From contig CP099848.1 of NCBI GenBank assembly GCA_030062745.1, positions 22,570,378 to 22,634,377 on the forward strand: 64,000 nucleotides of DNA, in the 5' to 3' direction. The translations under genes and the position numbers were made by a program. Below the pieces are notes generated by a model. That model had not been told where the DNA came from. It was given only the letters and a program-made list of their open reading frames with translations, and did no database searches. Below, piece by piece: positions 10,216 through 22,346 of the stretch. Source of the stretch: Capitulum mitella (lineage: Eukaryota; Arthropoda; Thecostraca; Pollicipedomorpha; Pollicipedidae). The number at the start of each line of letters is the position of its first letter. Within the stretch, counting starts at the first letter, position 1.

Positions 10216-11300
10216 GTGTCTAGCGTAGGCCACCCTGGTCCATTTCGAGAGACTCTTTGCAAAACTGTATGTATCCAGTATCTGGGCCGTTTATTTTATT
10301 GTAACTGATACGATGCCATCCTCCAGACGGAATTGCAAAAGATCCCCAGCATAGTTCGGATCCCGGTTCGGTTTAGACTATCCGGTCCTTTCTACAAGGC
10401 TCCTTGACGGACTGCATGGTCCCTGGTCCTCGGGTCACTTTTGGACGTAATACGGCGAACTCCTCTCGGGGACAGAAGCTAAGGCGCTCCACCAGGTCCA
10501 GGCTTTGGTTCAGCACACCACTAAGCACTCAAGTTCATATAGCGACGCCCTTTGAAAAAATACCGTAAGCCACCACTTTTCGATGTAACAGGTGAGAGGC
10601 CGTCATGTAAACGGAACTGCAGACGCCCCCAGCAAGGTTTGGACTCCGGTCTGGTGCAAACCTCCACGTCTTTTCCGTAGGCTCCTTGCAAATTGCAGGC
10701 TTCCCGGACTTTGGGTAGCTGCTGAGGTCCCCTAGCGGATCCGGACTAATGTCTAGCGCAGCCAGTCCAGGTCCAGTCCCTGAGACCCCTTGCAAAGCCA
10801 TAGTACTCGGCCTCGGGGTTGCGTGTGAGTGTAATCGGCAAGAAACTGTCCCCCAGAAGTTCCCGTGGCCTGCTTAAAAAGCCAGGACTTCAATTCTGCG
10901 CAGACCACCCCGTCCTCTGTATGGGAACCTTGGCAAATTGTTGATCATCGATCGTTGGTTCGATTTTGGGTGTAATTGGCATGATTGACTGATTGGTCGA
11001 TATTTTACTTGTAATTACACATATACAAACTGAAAAAAACGCGCAGACGCGCTAAACGTTTATGACTGGGCGCCTCCACCTACTCCTCATAAGCCTGGGC
11101 ACGGACAGCGCCTCATCAACCGCCCAGCTGGTCGGAGGCACGAGGCCCTCTCCGGGACCGAAGCCGAGGCTCCCTAACGGTCGAGACTCCGCTCCAGCGT
11201 AGTCCGTTCAGATCCGTTCCCTGAGGCCCTTTGAAGGACTCCTTTGGGGTGTCATCTTTTCGAGGCACTCTCCCGGAAGTCCCCGAAGGGAGTAGGTTTG
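10200..11300 (+). repeat. degenerate repeat tract
   Basis: A block like GGACTAATGTCTAGCGCAGCC, then a CCAGGTCCAGTCCCTGAG-like part and CCTTGCAAA, recurs at about 10209, 10650, 10742, 10885 and 11183, with weaker copies between (for example 10367). Spacing is irregular. It looks like an old, decayed long-unit repeat. No gene is recognised here. Confidence 0.5.
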
Positions 11301-12025
11301 AAGGCGAATGTCCTCTATGCGCATATTCGCACATTTGCTCCGTAGTATTTTAATTTCGTACTGCACACTTTTTTCGCGTATTAGTTATTTTAACCCGGAC
11401 CTTTGCATAGTTTTGTACCAGGCCCCTGGAGCTCCTACAAGGGAGGGGACAAAACAAAAATCTTCCCCGCACCCATTGCGGGTGGGGGCCAATCCCCCCG
11501 TTTCGCCTCCTTTGGGATTTCACCCATCCCCTCTATGACGTAATCGGGTAAATTACATTTACCGACGGGTCCTAGTCTGCGGATGAACGGCCCCCTCCCC
11601 TCGTGACGTCACCCGTCCCAGGCGAGGCGGCGGCGGCGGCAGCTGGCTGCCGCTGCGCCGGCCCAGACGGACACAGGCACGTAGCCAGGCAAAACATCCC
11701 AGAAAGCGCAGGGGCACAGAGACAAACATTTGCTTCAAAAGTAAGGCTGAAGTTGTTGGCCCTGCTCAATACCACCGCGGCACACAATCGCTGTAGTGAG
11801 ATACACTGATTACTGAGGGAAAAAGGCACGTGCCCGTAGTCCCCTCGTGGTAGCTACGGGCTTGGTGGGCAGCGGGATGCATGTGATGGAAGGTTGCCGT
11901 TTTCGTCTTTTTGTGAACGGACGTGGTTGCCACCTCAGAGAGGGTGCTCAAAGCCGGCGTGCAATTTGGACTGCACTGTTACTGAAATGACATGCTGTTG
12001 TTGTTGTTCTTGATCATGATAATGA
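11301..12025. other. no recognised gene
   Basis: A short GGCGGCGGCGGC run at about 11626 is the only feature of note. Confidence 0.35.
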
Positions 12026-12126
12026 TGTTTAGTATTATCAGTATTATTATTATCATTATTATTGTTATTATCATTATTCGTATCCTTATTTTTATCATTG
12101 TTATTAATATCATTATTATTATCACT
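12026..12126 (+). repeat. TTATTA/TATCAT A+T-rich simple repeat
   Basis: About 100 bp of interrupted TTATTATTATCATTATTA-type trinucleotides. The open frames across it are Asn- or Ile-rich artefacts. Confidence 0.85.
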
Positions 12127-12498
12127 ATTGTGTGATGACAAAATGGGACCAACAGGAACAAGTAAAAGAACAAAGCAATGAGGACAGGAAGAAAAGAACG
12201 GAAAACTTCAGTGTATGCCCTACATTCTGCAAATGAAATTTAGACCTTCTTGAGTCTTTGCGTTTTGTTTTATCAACATCTAAGATCAACCGAATCCTTC
12301 ATGTACCATTCTCCTTTTCGATTTTTCATTAGTGGCGAATACCTATTCTCGATATGTGTAGGACATAATATATGAGCCCCTAATTCTGTGAAGCTGTAGT
12401 TAAGTTCCAAAGAAGCAGTGGAATTACCGCAAAAAATGGAAACAAGCGCCCAGAGATACCCGAGATATCCCATCACAGCCGCGCCACGTTCAACCTGT

Positions 12499-12581
12499 GC
12501 CACTTTCAGGTTGGTTGGTTGGTTATTGGGGCTTAGGGGCGCACCGACTGCAAGGTCATTCGGCGCCCAGCCACTTTCAGG
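12499..12581 (-). mobile_element. ultrashort retroposon with 12-bp target duplication
   Basis: A 59-bp insert (12511-12569) is flanked by a perfect direct repeat GCCACTTTCAGG (12499-12510 and 12570-12581). On the minus strand it starts TGGGCGCCGAATGACC and ends CCCCAATAACCAACCAACCAA. It differs from the copy at 22044-22106 by one substitution and one AACC tail unit. The target duplication plus a variable tandem tail indicates target-primed retroposition. GGGCGC can pair with GCGCCC to form a hairpin ahead of the tail. There is no pol III promoter box in the 59 bp, so how it is transcribed is unknown. Confidence 0.8.
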
Positions 12582-15500
12582 CAATTGTTCTAAGACCTCT
12601 ACTGCTACTTCCCCTGGTAGAGTGCAAACTAACCTCCACCAGCTCAGTAAAGCATAGGTGTAGCAATGGTTCAGATATATGGGGGGCAAGCCGACTCCAA
12701 TCCAATAGGGATAGGGAGGACAGGGGTAAAAATCACTTTTACGGACGTTTTATGACAAACTGCGGTTGAAATCTTTGTTCGACTTCAGAAATCAAGACAT
12801 TCTACCGCAAATGGGGAATGCCTATCCGATACCTTAAAAATTATGGTGGACAAATCACCACCTCGAAAACTGCGGGGATATGTCCCCCGCAGCCCCGGCA
12901 GACATTACATCATTGCAGTAAAGCCAGGGGAACAGGCTTCAACAACTCTACTTTTGTGACAGGAGCAAAGTGGTTCCTGGTCTTAAAATGGACGTGGCTG
13001 CTCGGCTGATATCATGCCATGATTTAAGGACCCGTAATAGAGAAAAGTCTCGTTTAGTATAGGGGAAATTGCCCAATGGGTGTCATCTTGCTTAATCGCG
13101 CCACTCCCATTATCTTCTAATTGAGATAGCTGATTACCAGAGAAAGCATATTTTCTGAGGGAGACGGTATGGCTGCAAATTTGATCCCTATCTCTTTCTC
13201 CCTGACAGCAGAAGGGACGTATGCTGAGTCCATGAAGTTTCAGTGTAACTCTGAAGTATTTTTTTGGTTGTGCTACCCGTGTATAACTGCGTTGTAAATA
13301 CCGTGAAGCAGAATTGATCTCATATAGTGCATCCGTTGTAGAATCATGCCTCCTATTTGACCCAAATAGTGCGTGATACGTGAATAACGACCAGATATGA
13401 GCATACATTGTTCATCCAGGCTAGTTTTGCTATTGTAGGGTCATTACCCTTTTTTGCAACTCATTTGCTGCGCCTTATTGCACCGATGGTACAATCAGGA
13501 CAGGACTATGTAACAGTGTGCTGATGGTAACTCCAATGTTTTCCTGGCAGTGTGCGTGTGTGGGACCCCTTCAACCCGCCACTGACGGGCGGGGGCGGCG
13601 TTTAACGTTCCCCCTGTGGCATTTCTGGGATGTCTCCAGAAAGAACAACCAGGGCGTCCTGAAACTTTCAGCGCCTTTTCTTACATCAGTTCTGCATATA
13701 GTGACAAAAATCTAGAAAAGAGGTCGTCTTAGGTCACGTCTTAAGGACGTCGTAAAGATGACCATGTGTTGACTGTGATTAAACGTTCGATTTTACTTCA
13801 CTTCCGTATTGTCGTGATGTGTGATGATGTGATGCAACGTTCGATTTTACTTCACCTCCGTATTGTCGGTGCTTTTATAATGCATGGTGGTTGTGGCTCA
13901 CGTTGCTCATCAGCATGATCTAAGAGTTCAATATGGAGTTCCTCTGACCTCATGCTAAATCATCCTAGGCTAAATATGTTTTTCATTTTCCTGGTCGAGA
14001 GGATGCATTTTTGGAAAGTGAGTTAAACAGACTGATTTTTTATTACGGCCTGATAGCTTATCAAATTTTCGTGCAATAATCTGCATGAGCAACTTACACA
14101 GCAGTTTCTTGCCACATTGCAGTATTTTTTCGCAGTCTGACCTTTCGTGTTTTTAACGCAGATTTCAATTTATCGTATTAACTGATGGCGTCTATTCCAC
14201 GTCACGGGATAGAGATAACAGCCTTTGCAACGTTGCGCAGCACTGCGGATGGACAAATTGACTTGTAGGATCAGTCAGAGTTGTCTGATGGAGGTCACTA
14301 ACGTCCTCATGATGCAGATATATGAGGTCTGATATTTTTTTTAGATTATTTATGAAGTATACCACAAAATATTAAACATGACGATAAAGTATTGGTTAAA
14401 ATATAGTTCGAAACCACGGAATGTTACATTGTTGCATGTGCACAATAATTAAGGATATTTCAAGTTATTTGTACCTAAGGTTCTTTGAAAATGTCTTTTT
14501 CAAAAGTCTCCGTGCCAAATGGGCCAGGAAACATGCGTCACATAACACGTTATAACGAAAGTCAGATTTGACCAGAACCATGACCTTGGCCCTGAATATT
14601 CTTTGGTCAGGTGACACTTGGAATACGAGATTAGGCTGCCAGAAGGATACTAGCAAGCCTCAGTTTGCTTTTTCTTTTTATTATAATTAAGCGATTTTGA
14701 AGAAAATGACCGTTTTTCGTGTTTGGTCTCTTCTTTATTTGAAATGAATGTTTATTATAGGTACTATGTCTGAAAAGAATACGACGGGCAGCAATGTGCT
14801 CGTATTCATTTTTAAGCGACGCGCCCATTTTGATTCAAATAATTTCTTACATTTGTCATAACAGATGCAGTGAACAACAGAAATGCTACCACAGGGCTCC
14901 GGGTCGTGGGAAAAGGGGGGCAATCAGAGGTTGAAAAAGTGTCAACTCGCCAACGTGCGACGGTGGAGATTTACGCCCCCTGGTCATTTTCCGTGGTGGA
15001 AATATCCCCGGGAGCTCGGAAGACACCAGCTGGCTGTTGGGATCCAGCTTCGAGGAAGCATTATTCGCGAACTTCCCGCAAGAGTAATTAAGTTTTTGAA
15101 ACTCAATGAAATTAGATGAATGGACACAAAAACCAAAGAAATCTGCCTTTGATGAGTTTTTAAGGACTTCGATTTTTCGACGGTGGAAATTTCGTATAAG
15201 GCCGGAAAATGTCAAAAATCGCCTGTGTCAGTGCCCCAAAAGTCGCCAATGCCCTGACAACACCTCCGGGGATCGCGAGAAAACGAGAAATAGTGCTAAG
15301 AAATATGCAGAGCGCTTGTTTGTAGTTCAAGTTAAGAGAGATTACGTCTTCTCGAGTAAATTCCGTATCAGTCCGTGTATGGGTAGTTCGGAGAATCATG
15401 CTGTCCAAATGCACTTCTCGTCTGCCGGTCGAGCTTCTGATGGACGTGGATGCCCTGTTACCGACCGATGTACAATTGGAATGCTCTGCTCTCACTGCTG

Positions 15501-15699
15501 CCAAGCTAAAAAGCTCACCGCTGCATGGGCTAATGGTACTTGAGCTGCAACTGGTTATTATGGGCTGAAGCTAGCGTAGCAGCAGGTGCTCATGCGACAG
15601 ACTGCGGCAGACGTCCCCGGACAGTAACGTGACGGCGATCATAGCAGAACAAGAACTGCACTTAGTAGACGAAGAAAGACCTGGAAAAGGAGCGCGTGG
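12582..15699. other. no recognised gene (3.1 kb)
   Basis: Several open frames of 60-145 codons exist (for example 12983-13408 minus and 15106-15543 plus). None has a recognisable domain, a convincing splice context or a partner exon. A doublet of TTCGATTTTACTTCAC(T/C)TCC at 13790 and 13840 is a local 50-bp duplication. Confidence 0.35.
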
Positions 15700-15707
15700 C
15701 CGTTCGA

Positions 15708-15757
15708 TTATTGGGGCTTAGTTGCGTACCGACTTCGAGGTCATTCAGCACCCATCA
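15708..15757 (-). mobile_element. diverged copy of the ultrashort retroposon
   Basis: The minus strand reads TGGGTGCTGAATGACC, then GTCGGTACGC and CTAAGCCCCAATAAT, clearly related to the elements at 12511-12569 and 22044-22106 but with several changes and no AACC tail left. No target duplication could be recognised, consistent with greater age. Confidence 0.6.
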
Positions 15758-16829
15758 CAAGCGCGTTGTCCTTTTCTTGCAACGCTTCGCATTACCGGCA
15801 AGTAGCTAAAATACTTCCTGTACCAGCTTGTTGCGATTCTCTGTGCTAAACGCCATACATATTGGCGGCTCAGGAATGCCGTGTTTAGAAGAACACTAAC
15901 AGCAAACGGCAAGGAAGAGCATTCAGGACACTTTTAAAACTTTGTGCCAGGAGGTACCCATATTCCGTTTACATTTGCTTGCAGCGGTGGTATATTACCC
16001 CAGGACTTCCGTGTGGAGACACTTGAGCATACCGCAAATACGGAAATTTGCGCCTGCGGCGCAGCTTTTTATTAGGAAATCATTCAGTGCGCCGGCGACC
16101 GCAAGCATGGTATGCATTAAATTGTTACGTATTTTTATTGTTGCCCTCACATGCTACACATGGAGAGCTAACCCAGATTGCCTCCTGACCGGTTTTATAA
16201 AGTTTCACCCCCTGCCTTACCTGCTGGACTCTAATTTACCTTTCTTTGCATAACCTGTCAGAAAGACTGTTATTTACATCAAACATCATCTCGCCTTAGA
16301 ACCCATGCTTTAGCATTTACTAATTACCTGATCACATCACATCTTTCATGGCTACATGACAAAAGAAAAATCGCAGCTGAAATGATCCAACTGGACCTAA
16401 ATACCCAAACGAACAGAAACAAAGGAAAGCATCATACACAGGCAACGTTCCCAACCCATTTCATTCGATCTAAACATTCCGTTTGGCGGCGGCATGGACT
16501 TCAGTGCCTTATTTCCATTGTTCGGCTATTCGATGGGACATCGAATGCTACCAGGGAATGGCCATTTTAAAAATGCGTCGCTAGCTATGCCCCCATTCTG
16601 CCGATTTTGTTAGTTCTGCAAGCTCTACTCTACGAAACGTGTTCAGCGTGAAATAGTACCATCTCGCAAGCATTCGGATCGCATGATCGGGCAAGCAAAA
16701 GACACAGGGAGGTATCAGCGCAAGCAAAATGAGATTCCAGCTGCTGTCGCCCGATTGCAGATTGGCGCACTATACCCGGCGGCACTTGGATACGCTGGCT
16801 GTAACCTGATCGGGCCACGATGACAGGTG
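15758..16829. other. no recognised gene
   Basis: Open frames at 15942-16253 and 16382-16570 have no recognisable domain. Nothing else is supported. Confidence 0.35.
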
Positions 16830-17009
16830 TCGGGGCAGATTGAACTCGCTGTCGACCAAGGTCTCCGCTGGCCGGCGGAGGCCGCGTCGGCGCTTCACCG
16901 GGGCCCGGTAAACACCATCAATTGTCGCCGCCGCACTGACAGAGTGACGGCGTCACAACAGCTCAACAAATGTCGACGGAGGCGTCCAAGCGGCGGCGGT
17001 CCGGCCTCC

Positions 17010-18690
17010 GCGGAGAGACGGGACCGCGCTGTGGAGCGAGAGACGGGACCGCGCTGTGGGGCGAGAGACGGGACGGACCGCGCTGTGGAGCGAGAGACGG
17101 GACGGTCTGCGCTGTGGGGCGAGAGACGGGACGGACCGCGCTGTGGAGCGAGAGACGGGACCGCGCTGTGGGGCAAGAGACGGGACGGACCGCGCTGTGG
17201 AGCGAGAGACGGGACGGACCGCGCTGTGGGGCGAGAGACGGGACGGACCGCGCTGTGGAGCGAGAGACGGGACGGATCGGCTGTGAGCGAGAGAGGGACG
17301 GACTGCGCTGTGGGGCGAGAGACGGGACGGACCGCGCTGTGGGGCGAGAGACGGGACGGACCGTGCTGTGGAGCGAGAGACGGGACCGCGCTGTGAGCGA
17401 GAGACGGGACGGACCGCGCTGTGGAGCGAGAGACGGGACGGACCGCGCTGTGGAGCGAGAGACGGGACGGACCGCGCTGTGGGGCGAGAGACGGGACGGA
17501 CTGCGCTGTGGAGCGAGAGACGGGACGGACCGCGCTGTGGAGCGAGAGACGGGACGGACCACACTGTGGAGCGAGAGACGGGACGGACCACGCTGTGGGG
17601 CGAGAGACGGGACTGCGCTGTGGGGCGAGAGACGGGACGGACCGCGCTGTGGAGCGAGAGACGGGACGGACCGCGCTGTGGGGCGAGAGACGGGACGGAC
17701 CGCGCTGTGGAGCGAGAGACGGGACCGCGCTGTGGAGCGAGAGACGGGACGGACCGCGCTGTGGAGCGAGAGACGGGACGGACCACACTGTGGAGCGAGA
17801 GACGGGACGGACCACGCTGTGGGGCGAGAGACGGGACTGCGCTGTGGGGCGAGAGACGGGACGGACCGCGCTGTGGAGCGAGAGACGGGACGGACCACGC
17901 TGTGGGGCGAGAGACGGGACGGACCACACTGTGGAGCGAGAGACGGGACGGACCACGCTGTGGGGCGAGGGAGGTCCGCGCTGTGGGGCGAGAGACGGGA
18001 CGGACTGCGCTGTGGAGCGAGAGACGGGACGGACCGCGCTGTGGAGCGAGAGACGGGACGGACCACACTGTGGAGCGAGAGAGGACTGCGCTGTGGAGCG
18101 AGACGGGACGGACCGCGCTGTGGAGCGAGAGACGGGACGGACCGCGCTGTGGGGCGAGAGACGGGACGGACCGCGCTGTGGAGCGAGAGACGGGACGGAC
18201 CACACTGTGGAGCGAGAGACGGGACTGCGCTGTGGGGCGAGAGACGGGACGGACCGCGCTGTGGAGCGAGAGACGGGACGGACCACACTGTGGAGCGAGA
18301 GACGGGACTGCGCTGTGGAGCGAGAGACGGGACGGACCGCGCTGTGGAGCGAGAGACGGGACGGACTGCGCTGTGGAGCGAGAGACGGGACGGACCGCGC
18401 TGTGGAGCGAGAGACGGGACGGACCGCGCTGTGGAGCGAGAGACGGGACGGACCACGCTGTGGGGCGAGAGACGGGACTGCGCTGTGGAGCGAGAGACGG
18501 GACGGACCGCGCTGTGGAGCGAGAGACGGGACGGACTGCGCTGTGGAGCGAGAGACGGGACGGACCACACTGTGGAGCGAGAGACGGGACGGACTGCGCT
18601 GTGGAGCGAGAGACGGGACGGACTGCGCTGTGGAGCGAGAGACGGGACGGACCGCGCTGTGGGCCGAGAGACGGGACGGACCACACTGTC
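17010..18690 (+). repeat. 29-bp GC-rich minisatellite, ~58 units
   Basis: The unit is GGAGCGAGAGACGGGACGGA followed by CCGCGCTGT (29 bp), with 25-bp variants lacking one 4-bp step (ACGGGACCGCG or ACGGGACTGCG). Units vary mainly at GGAGCG/GGGGCG and at CCGCGCTG/CTGCGCTG/CCACGCTG/CCACACTG. Because 29 is not a multiple of three and the unit rarely has a stop, long stretches of all six frames are open (up to about 660 codons). These frames are by-products of the repeat, not genes. Flanking sequence is also GC-rich. Confidence 0.95.
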
Positions 18691-21533
18691 GTGCGTCCCG
18701 ACAGCACGGCTCCGGACCGCGACCGGCGGCCGGCGCTGGCTGCGGCCGCCGCCACGGTCCCGCAGCCAGCCGCCACTTCCAGCGCGCTCACATGCCCAGA
18801 ACAGCTCATTTTGCGTCTGGCTCCACAATTCCAAGCACCCGACTAGGCTGGCACGACGCTCTGTGACAATGTGGGAATGCCAGTGTGTTTTCTGCATGCA
18901 GTGTGCATGTTTTGACTCCGTTTGCTCTGATACCTGTGGCACAATTGACTCGAGGCATAATAGCCACTAATGACCGTGGACCACCTAACGGATGTGAATA
19001 CAGAATATAATAAATAAAAAATAACTTCGCCGGTTTTTGGACCAGGATTTGAAGTTCAAATGCAGCTGGAACGATCTCCCACGAGTTGCCGGTGGTGCAG
19101 CGGATTGATCAGACTTCCTGAGCCCACTCGTGATGGCCCACCATGAAGCTCTGCCCTGCTGCGGTTAAGTGGCCATCTCCATCAACACGAGCAGTTAAAG
19201 CAGACAGAAGCACCAATATTTCTGAAAGCCATTATCTGCAACTTGCTAACGATCCGCAGTAGATTGAGCATAGGTTTGATTTTTACTGGCCTCTTGGTAG
19301 ATTTTCATTACTCATCCAATGCTCTAAATATATGATTACTTAATCGTGGTCTGTTTTGAAGCATTTAAGCAGTAGAAGGCAAATAGCATCACGACCCTGT
19401 AGTCTGAGGTTAGTAAAAAGCGCCGGAGATGCCAGTTCTATTGTTTTTGCAGGAAGCACGGCAGATGGCGTTTTGCGCTCCAGAGTGGATGGCCAACTGC
19501 GAGCTCTTCGTTCAGGTGACGCGAAGAGGGCACGAAGTGCTGACTAGCTTTCTCCTTCACTGCTGTAACGAAGGCCAGTTGAACAGCATAACGTAAAAGG
19601 ACTTCAAGAACGCCCAGCAAGCAACCCGTTGGGAATACAAATCAAACGCCACTGCTGTCTGCGCCACTGTAAAGAAGTTAGACAAAGAAATATCGACCAT
19701 AAGCTGACTTGCTCGCATCCCTGGGCAACCTTAAACTTCATGACAGCTTACCGAGATTTCCATGGGGAGTCATTTTTCTTTACTTATTGGGACAGAGCAT
19801 TTGTTTCTGGTCTCGGTTGCCATGTTTTCTCATTGTGATTCAAGCAAACATGTATGCAGATGCTAATAAAGACGGATAGTCAATAAGCTAATTTCATAAG
19901 AAATCGTTACTTCCAGTCCAAGTCTTGTCGCTAAGCCAGACCGTCCGTTCTTCTCACATTGTAAGGGAGATCGCTGGCCAGACGCCAAAGCTCAATCTGC
20001 TCACAGAGACAACATTCCTGTTTATCTATTCGGCCTTTTGTTTTGTCTCTTGTCATATCAAACAGTATTCCCAGTAAACGCCATCCCCATATTTCTGCCC
20101 ATAATTGTCTGTTGGTTTTCCTTGTAAACGCCAGTATCTCTCAACTCCCAGCAACTCAAACTTAAACAAGGTACAGCCATAAGCTATAACCTAACCAGGT
20201 TCGACCCACCGGGTGTTGCACGAGACATGCCATCAAATTTCTCTCTAATGCGTCGAGAACTACGGGAAGTTAATGCTTCATGTGGTATAAAAATAAAAAT
20301 TAGCGAGGCTTACAAGAACATGCAAGGCAAGCTTGGAAGTTCCTGTTATTACAGCTGAAAATTTTGTTTTGTCCTGTTCCATGGTAGTAAGCACGCCTTT
20401 TGCCGAAAAATTCCACTAAATTTAAAGCCATTACTCACGGAGCAAAAAACATTATTGTGGGTGTCAGACGGTAGGTAAAACCGCGGTCACTGAAGACAGA
20501 AGTTTAAATGCATAAGTAAGCTAGTTACGTAAGACGGTCCAAAAAAATGTTGCTATCTCTTTGTTGAATGATACCATATACACCAATCTGGAGAAAAAAT
20601 GCCGCAATTTTACTTTAATTAAAACACATGGAGATATTTTGGAAAGTTTTAGAAACATCTCACTTAGTCTTTTAACCATTTCTAACATGAGGTTTACTAC
20701 TTCCATTTTGCTTTAACATTTAGGGCATGTCTTGGACTTCGTATGCTACAAATTCTTCCAGATTTGTGTATTACAACAGGTAAAATTCATTCTTTATTTC
20801 CGTGAACAAATGAACATCCTTGGTTGTTCACATTAAGTGTCCGAAAAACATTGTTGCCATGGTTACAGAAGAGCCAGCCGCGGTCCGCTCCTGTTACAGT
20901 TACGTCATTGTGGTTGTTTAACATTCACATTGAAGCCAATATTGCGAAAGGCAAGCTCTCTTTTCAGGCTATACTCCAAACTGGACGAGAAACGAGTCTT
21001 TCTTTTGAACTCTTTCTAGATGTCGCTACTATCTTCAAAGTTACGTTGGATGAAATGTCAAATGATCGAAAATCGCACCGCTCAATATAACATTTAACGA
21101 CGAAGTCAAGAAAAAGCATTGTGGAGCCCTGTAAAATCTTCTTTTTTGAATTGCAGGTGGTTTTAAAAGCTGTGTGAAACGGACTTTTACGCTGTTGATC
21201 TAGCACACAGTATAGCTCAAAACATGTCCTGATTACGTCGCAGTTCTGCGGCGCATTATCGGTATTGGCGACTTACAGACAGGGATGTAACTTTATATCT
21301 CTGTGGGCGCGCATGCACCCACAAAACAGACCTGTGCACCCACAAACACGGACAGTGCGCCTACAAAGCAGAAAACAGTTTAGGACCTCAAAAGCAATAC
21401 CTGGACTCTTTCAGGACACAAAGGGCCCGTCTGTGTACAAAAACGCAAACATGCATGTATGCATCCACCACATAACTAAAAAACGTGCCACAGAAATGTA
21501 ACCGTAGGCTCACCCAAAAAAGGTGCCACATTT
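18691..21533. other. no recognised gene; possible tRNA-like fragment
   Basis: After a GC-rich shoulder (to about 18790) the sequence is ordinary. GCCGGTGGTGCAGCGGATTG at about 19089 resembles a tRNA 5' half with an A box, but no B box follows, so it is at most a degraded SINE head. Open frames at 20824-21206 on both strands have no recognised domain. Confidence 0.3.
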
Positions 21534-22031
21534 GGAAAGTGTGTGAAATGAGCTTCCCATTCATGTAAGTTTTTTCTTATATATCTGGAAATGGCCGCAA
21601 TGAGCAATGAATACAATCGCTTTGTACACACTTGTCCGTTGGCACGAGAATTGGTGGTCCAGTGGCGTCAAGAATTCCAAGTCTGTTCCAAGTGCGCGTA
21701 CCTGTAGGGTCTATGGCCTTGACTGAACTCCAGAATTACACACCGCGACTCCGCTGCTGCTGCGTCGACCAATCACGTCTTGTTTTTACACGTAACCAAC
21801 CAACCGCGTGTCAGAATGACTGCTGCAGACACGCTCACATCAGACAGAATCAAACATGTGTGATTTTAGGGCTTGCGAACTTTTTGATCGTTTACCTTTG
21901 TTTCCGTTACCGGCGAGCAGGCGTTAGCAGGCGTTAGCTTTAAGCGTTAGCAGGCTTAAAGTCAGCAACATTAAATTTAGCGGAAGCTAGCTGGTCTGCT
22001 AACGGTTTTCAGAGTTAGCCAAAACGCTAGT

Positions 22032-22118
22032 CCGCCAACGAAATGGGCGCCGAATGACCCTGCAGTCGGTGCGCCCCTAAGCCCCAATAACCAACCAACC
22101 AACCAACCGCCAACGAAA
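22032..22118 (+). mobile_element. ultrashort retroposon with 12-bp target duplication
   Basis: The 63-bp insert (22044-22106) starts TGGGCGCCGAATGACC and ends CCCCAATAACC plus AACC repeats. A perfect CCGCCAACGAAA duplication flanks it (22032-22043 and 22107-22118). The opposite arm of the long inverted repeat keeps the unoccupied site (TTTCGTTGGCGG, near 22943-22954), which independently defines both ends. The element is near-identical to the one at 12511-12569. Confidence 0.85.
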
Positions 22119-22284
22119 AAGTAAACTTCACTAATTAGCGGTTAGTGGACCAGCGGAACCGCGTCACCACTGTCATTCTTCATATTTTCTCCGCGCAAGG
22201 TTTCACCGGCAGGGTAGGTAAAAGTCAAGAATATCCCTAAATTGTATGTCATAGGCTATTCAGAGGTCCCAGTGTCACGCACGA

Positions 22285-22346
22285 CTAAATCTGGACTGGA
22301 CTTTCAGACTGGAAACTTTCTGACTGGACTGGACTGGACTGGACGT
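22285..22346 (+). repeat. (TGGAC)n short tandem repeat
   Basis: CTGGACTGGAC at 22291 and a run of four to five TGGAC/GGACT units at 22323-22344 lie at the inner end of the left arm of the long inverted repeat. Confidence 0.7.

Noticed and set aside
17010-18690. CRISPR-like array
   Set aside because: Units are adjacent with no unique spacers; the DNA is eukaryotic.
16827-18970. Six long overlapping open frames (about 190-666 codons) on both strands
   Set aside because: They follow from a 29-bp repeat nearly free of stop codons; none extends into a recognisable domain.
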